Positions 14,078 through 16,507 of a stretch of DNA of 16,507 bases are shown one piece after another. Source of the stretch: Streptococcus sp. GTDB taxonomy: Bacteria; Bacillota; Bacilli; Lactobacillales; Aerococcaceae. Every line of letters starts with the position of its first letter. Positions within the stretch are counted from its first letter, which is position 1. A model generated the notes under the pieces. The model was not told the DNA's origin. It was given only the letters and a program-made list of their open reading frames with translations, and did not search any database. The stretch spans positions 1 to 16,507 of the forward strand of contig JABZYY010000021.1 of assembly GCA_015264885.1 (NCBI GenBank). The letters run 5' to 3'. A program made the position numbers and the translations under genes.

Positions 14078-14118
14078 ATTTTGTATAGCTAAACTATTAA
14101 TACGTACGTACGTTCGCA

Positions 14119-16281
14119 TTATCTATTCTTGAATTTATCCCAGAGGTTTTTACCCCATTCTTGGATTTGATTCCAAACTTGTTCGCCCGCTTTTTGAGCG
14201 TCTTTGATGAATTGATCGACACCGTTATTCGTATTGTTGTTTTGATTATTTTGTTTTGTCTTCACGGCTTCTACATTAAATGGTGTATTCGCGGTGAATT
14301 GAAGCAACCCTTCCATCTCTAGTTTAAAGAGCGGCCCTACTCCTTCACGGCTCGAAGCTGATAAAGAGTAATTTCCTGATTGGTCATATCCCATCCAAGT
14401 TGCGACAACTACGTCTGGTGTATATCCAATCATCCATTGGTCACGAGAACCATTGTCATTATTGATAGCTTCGGTTGTACCTGTTTTACCGGCAATCGTC
14501 TTACCAGCTGGTGAAAATGGTGCGCCAAGACCTTCTGAACCGTACACGGTTAACAGCATACTTGTCATCTTCTTAGCCACTTCTTCCGTTGTTACACGGT
14601 TTTCTTTCACAGCTGTGTTGTCTACAACGACTTTCCCATTTGCGTCCACAATTTTTGTCACAAAACGCGGTTGCACACGAACGCCTTTATTGGCAAAGGC
14701 TGTATAAGCAGAAGCCATTTGTTCTGGAGAGACCCCTTTTGTAAGTCCTCCAAGGGCAATCCCTAAGTACTCATCTCCTGGATCCGTTTCGATTCCGAAC
14801 TGATGAACCTTCTCGATTCCTTTCTTCAATCCGATTTTATCGAGTAACCATACAGCAGGAGCATTCCAACTGTGGTTCAAGGCTTCCGTCATCGTCACAG
14901 TTCCTTGATACTTTTTATTCCAGTTCTCAGGCGTATATTTATCTGAACCATACGAACGTTTCTCGTCCACTAGAACAGAATTAGGTTGATATCCTTCTTC
15001 AAGAGCCGGAGTATATACGGCTAATGGTTTGAATGTTGATCCTGGTTGCGCCTGAAGCTGTGTTGCACGGTTAAATCCACGGAAAGTGTGTTTCTCGTTA
15101 GTACGTCCACCCACTGTCGCAAGGACATCTCCAGTTTCCGGATTCATGGCAATTGAAGCTGCTTGGGCAATCGTGCCGTCACTCGCTTTCGGGAATAACC
15201 AACTGTTTGAGAAGGTTTCTTCCATATCCGCTTGCATATTTTGGTCTAGCCCTGTGTAGATTTTATAACCTTTGTTCAGCAAGTCTTCTTCACTGATTCC
15301 GTATTTCGTTGTAATTTCATTAATTACCGCATCGAAATAATATGGATATTTATAACGGGCATTCGCTTCATACGTATCGGTCACGGTAATCACTTCAGCT
15401 GCTGCTTTATCGGCTTCTTCTTGCGTGATTTTGCCATTATCAACCATCAACTGTAAGACAGTCGCACGACGTTTCACCGTCGATTCCATATCGTCAATGG
15501 GATTATAGACATTCGGTGCTTTTAAGCTACCTGTAAGGACAGCCGCTTCACTGATAGTTAAATCCTTCGCACTCTTTCCGAAATAACGAAGCGACGCATT
15601 TTCAATTCCGTACGCCCCATTTCCGAAATAGGCATTATTCAAATACATCTCCAAAATTTGGTCTTTGGAATATTTCTTCTCCAACTCGAAACTCAAAAAG
15701 AGCTCTTTCGCTTTTCGCATAAACGATTGTTCCTGAGTTAAGAACGCATTCTTGGCTAATTGTTGCGTAATGGTACTTCCCCCACCCGTCACTCGGCCAC
15801 GATTCATTAACAGGCCAAATGTCGCACGTAGTAGTCCCATCGGATCGAATCCATGATGGTCATAGAAACGTTTATCCTCTGTGGAAACAAGCGCGTTAAT
15901 CATATTCGGAGAAATCTGGTCTATGGTTAGAAATTCCCCTTTATTGATATTCAGTACGCCAGCTTCTTGGTTATTGCGGTCATATACTTCCGTCACTTGG
16001 ACCATCCCAGCACGTAATCCACTCACATCGGTTGTCTTTGCGGAATAAACTAAAAATCCCGTAAATAGTGTGACTACCGTTAGCATCATCGCTAGAAGTA
16101 GCTTCGTTACATGAAATTTTCTCCAAAAGCGACGAATCGCCATCATGATTTTATGATTCCAAATACTCTTTATAATGGATTGTTTTTGTGGTTCTTCAGT
16201 ATGACGGTGCTCGAGTTCAGTGTCTTGTTCGACTTCGATATTTTCTTCGTCATGATTCTGATTGTTAAATTCTTCGTTCAT
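14119..16281 (-). CDS. Class A penicillin-binding protein (PBP1A/PBP2A family)
   Basis: Bifunctional peptidoglycan synthase of 720 aa. A hydrophilic acidic cytoplasmic tail (1-57) is followed by one membrane segment (60-80). The glycosyltransferase 51 domain has EDKRFYDHHGFD (Glu135 catalytic) and GGSTITQQLAKN (168-179). The transpeptidase domain has STFK (Ser415, Lys418), SWN (471-473) and KTGTT (599-603). It polymerises lipid II and cross-links the peptides outside the membrane, and is a target of beta-lactams. The C-terminus ends in an Asn/Gln-rich linker (677-687) and a charged helix with regular Trp residues (DQFIKDAQKAGEQVWNQIQE and on), which may touch membrane or wall. The start at 16281 has AGGAGG upstream. 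It is monocistronic or runs into yheA; no strong terminator is seen after it. PBP1F- or PBP2A-type naming cannot be settled here. Confidence 0.93.
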   Translation of the reverse strand: MNEEFNNQNHDEENIEVEQDTELEHRHTEEPQKQSIIKSIWNHKIMMAIRRFWRKFHVTKLLLAMMLTVVTLFTGFLVYSAKTTDVSGLRAGMVQVTEVYDRNNQEAGVLNINKGEFLTIDQISPNMINALVSTEDKRFYDHHGFDPMGLLRATFGLLMNRGRVTGGGSTITQQLAKNAFLTQEQSFMRKAKELFLSFELEKKYSKDQILEMYLNNAYFGNGAYGIENASLRYFGKSAKDLTISEAAVLTGSLKAPNVYNPIDDMESTVKRRATVLQLMVDNGKITQEEADKAAAEVITVTDTYEANARYKYPYYFDAVINEITTKYGISEEDLLNKGYKIYTGLDQNMQADMEETFSNSWLFPKASDGTIAQAASIAMNPETGDVLATVGGRTNEKHTFRGFNRATQLQAQPGSTFKPLAVYTPALEEGYQPNSVLVDEKRSYGSDKYTPENWNKKYQGTVTMTEALNHSWNAPAVWLLDKIGLKKGIEKVHQFGIETDPGDEYLGIALGGLTKGVSPEQMASAYTAFANKGVRVQPRFVTKIVDANGKVVVDNTAVKENRVTTEEVAKKMTSMLLTVYGSEGLGAPFSPAGKTIAGKTGTTEAINNDNGSRDQWMIGYTPDVVVATWMGYDQSGNYSLSASSREGVGPLFKLEMEGLLQFTANTPFNVEAVKTKQNNQNNNTNNGVDQFIKDAQKAGEQVWNQIQEWGKNLWDKFKNR

Positions 16282-16307
16282 TACAATCCTCCTTTTAAAT
16301 TGAGTCT

Positions 16308-16335
16308 ATTATACTGTACCATAAAACCCTTTAAA
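16308..16335 (-). promoter_or_regulatory. Promoter of the penicillin-binding protein gene
   Basis: Minus-strand -10 TATAAT (16313-16308) with a weak -35 TTTAAA (16335-16330) and 16-base spacing, about 27 bases before the start codon. Confidence 0.6.
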
Positions 16336-16432
16336 ACCACATAAAAACTACACACCTTTACGAAAAATTAAACGATACCATCACCTACTATTTCCCCCAA
16401 AAAACTTACGTAAAATACCAACTTATTTTTAT

Positions 16433-16456
16433 CAATATAAGGTATACCTTATATTG
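16433..16456. promoter_or_regulatory. 24-bp perfect palindrome centred on GTATAC
   Basis: The half-site CAATATAAGGTA is followed by its exact reverse complement. No T run follows the stem on either strand, so it is more likely an operator than a terminator. It lies about 100 bases upstream of the penicillin-binding protein promoter, and 50 bases from the right edge, so it could serve a gene beyond the window. The remaining sequence to 16507 shows no start codon with a ribosome site. Confidence 0.6.
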
Positions 16457-16507
16457 GTTAAATCTGATATTGCGTGTTTTTATTATTGGAGCAAGAAGAT
16501 TTTAAGA

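Noticed and set aside
14100-14112. ACGT tandem run as a terminator or operator
   Set aside because: The surrounding dyad (about 14099-14120) has mismatches and no U-run; it is too simple and too short to assign a role.

Overview
The window looks like chromosomal core DNA of a low-GC Gram-positive coccus of the order Lactobacillales, most like the Carnobacteriaceae/Enterococcaceae side. The evidence is AT-rich intergenic DNA, strong GGAGG ribosome sites, U-tract terminators, CodY-type boxes, and a Firmicutes neighbourhood of ecsA, hit, ytxH, yhaM/yhaN/yhaO and yheA next to a class A penicillin-binding protein. The genus cannot be fixed from sequence reading alone. No phage, insertion sequence, CRISPR array, rRNA or intact tRNA was seen.

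Left part (1-2780). The 5' end of ecsA (ABC exporter ATPase) and a TMEM175-family potassium-channel gene are read leftward; the ecsA promoter sits inside the terminator of the TMEM175 gene. Rightward runs a tight operon of hit (HIT nucleotide hydrolase), a YtxH-family membrane protein and a Cof-type HAD phosphatase, closed by a terminator.

Middle (2781-7950). An amino-acid ABC transporter, with a fused binding protein-permease and an ATPase, is read rightward from a near-consensus promoter whose spacer holds a 13/15 CodY box, with two weaker copies upstream. Then comes about 460 bp without a gene, holding a 182-bp nested inverted-repeat element and a 36-bp perfect palindrome. Leftward follow a solitary HigA-type antitoxin/XRE regulator with its own dyad operator, and a redox operon: an RclA-like flavin disulfide reductase followed by an Rrf2 regulator, with a dyad at the promoter that the regulator may bind.

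Right part (7951-16507). Everything is read leftward: a class A penicillin-binding protein, yheA, the yhaO-yhaN-yhaM nuclease/ATPase/RNase cluster, a small unknown membrane protein, and a second HIT-family gene broken by one in-frame TAA. The yhaO/yhaN pair resembles SbcD/SbcC (Mre11/Rad50), but with a transmembrane segment in the ATPase. YhaM is a 3'-5' exoribonuclease.

No wholly new multi-gene system was recognised. The least explained signals are the nested inverted-repeat element at 5172-5353 and two distant palindromes (5963-5992 and 16433-16456) that share 20 of 24 bases and look like operators of one regulator.
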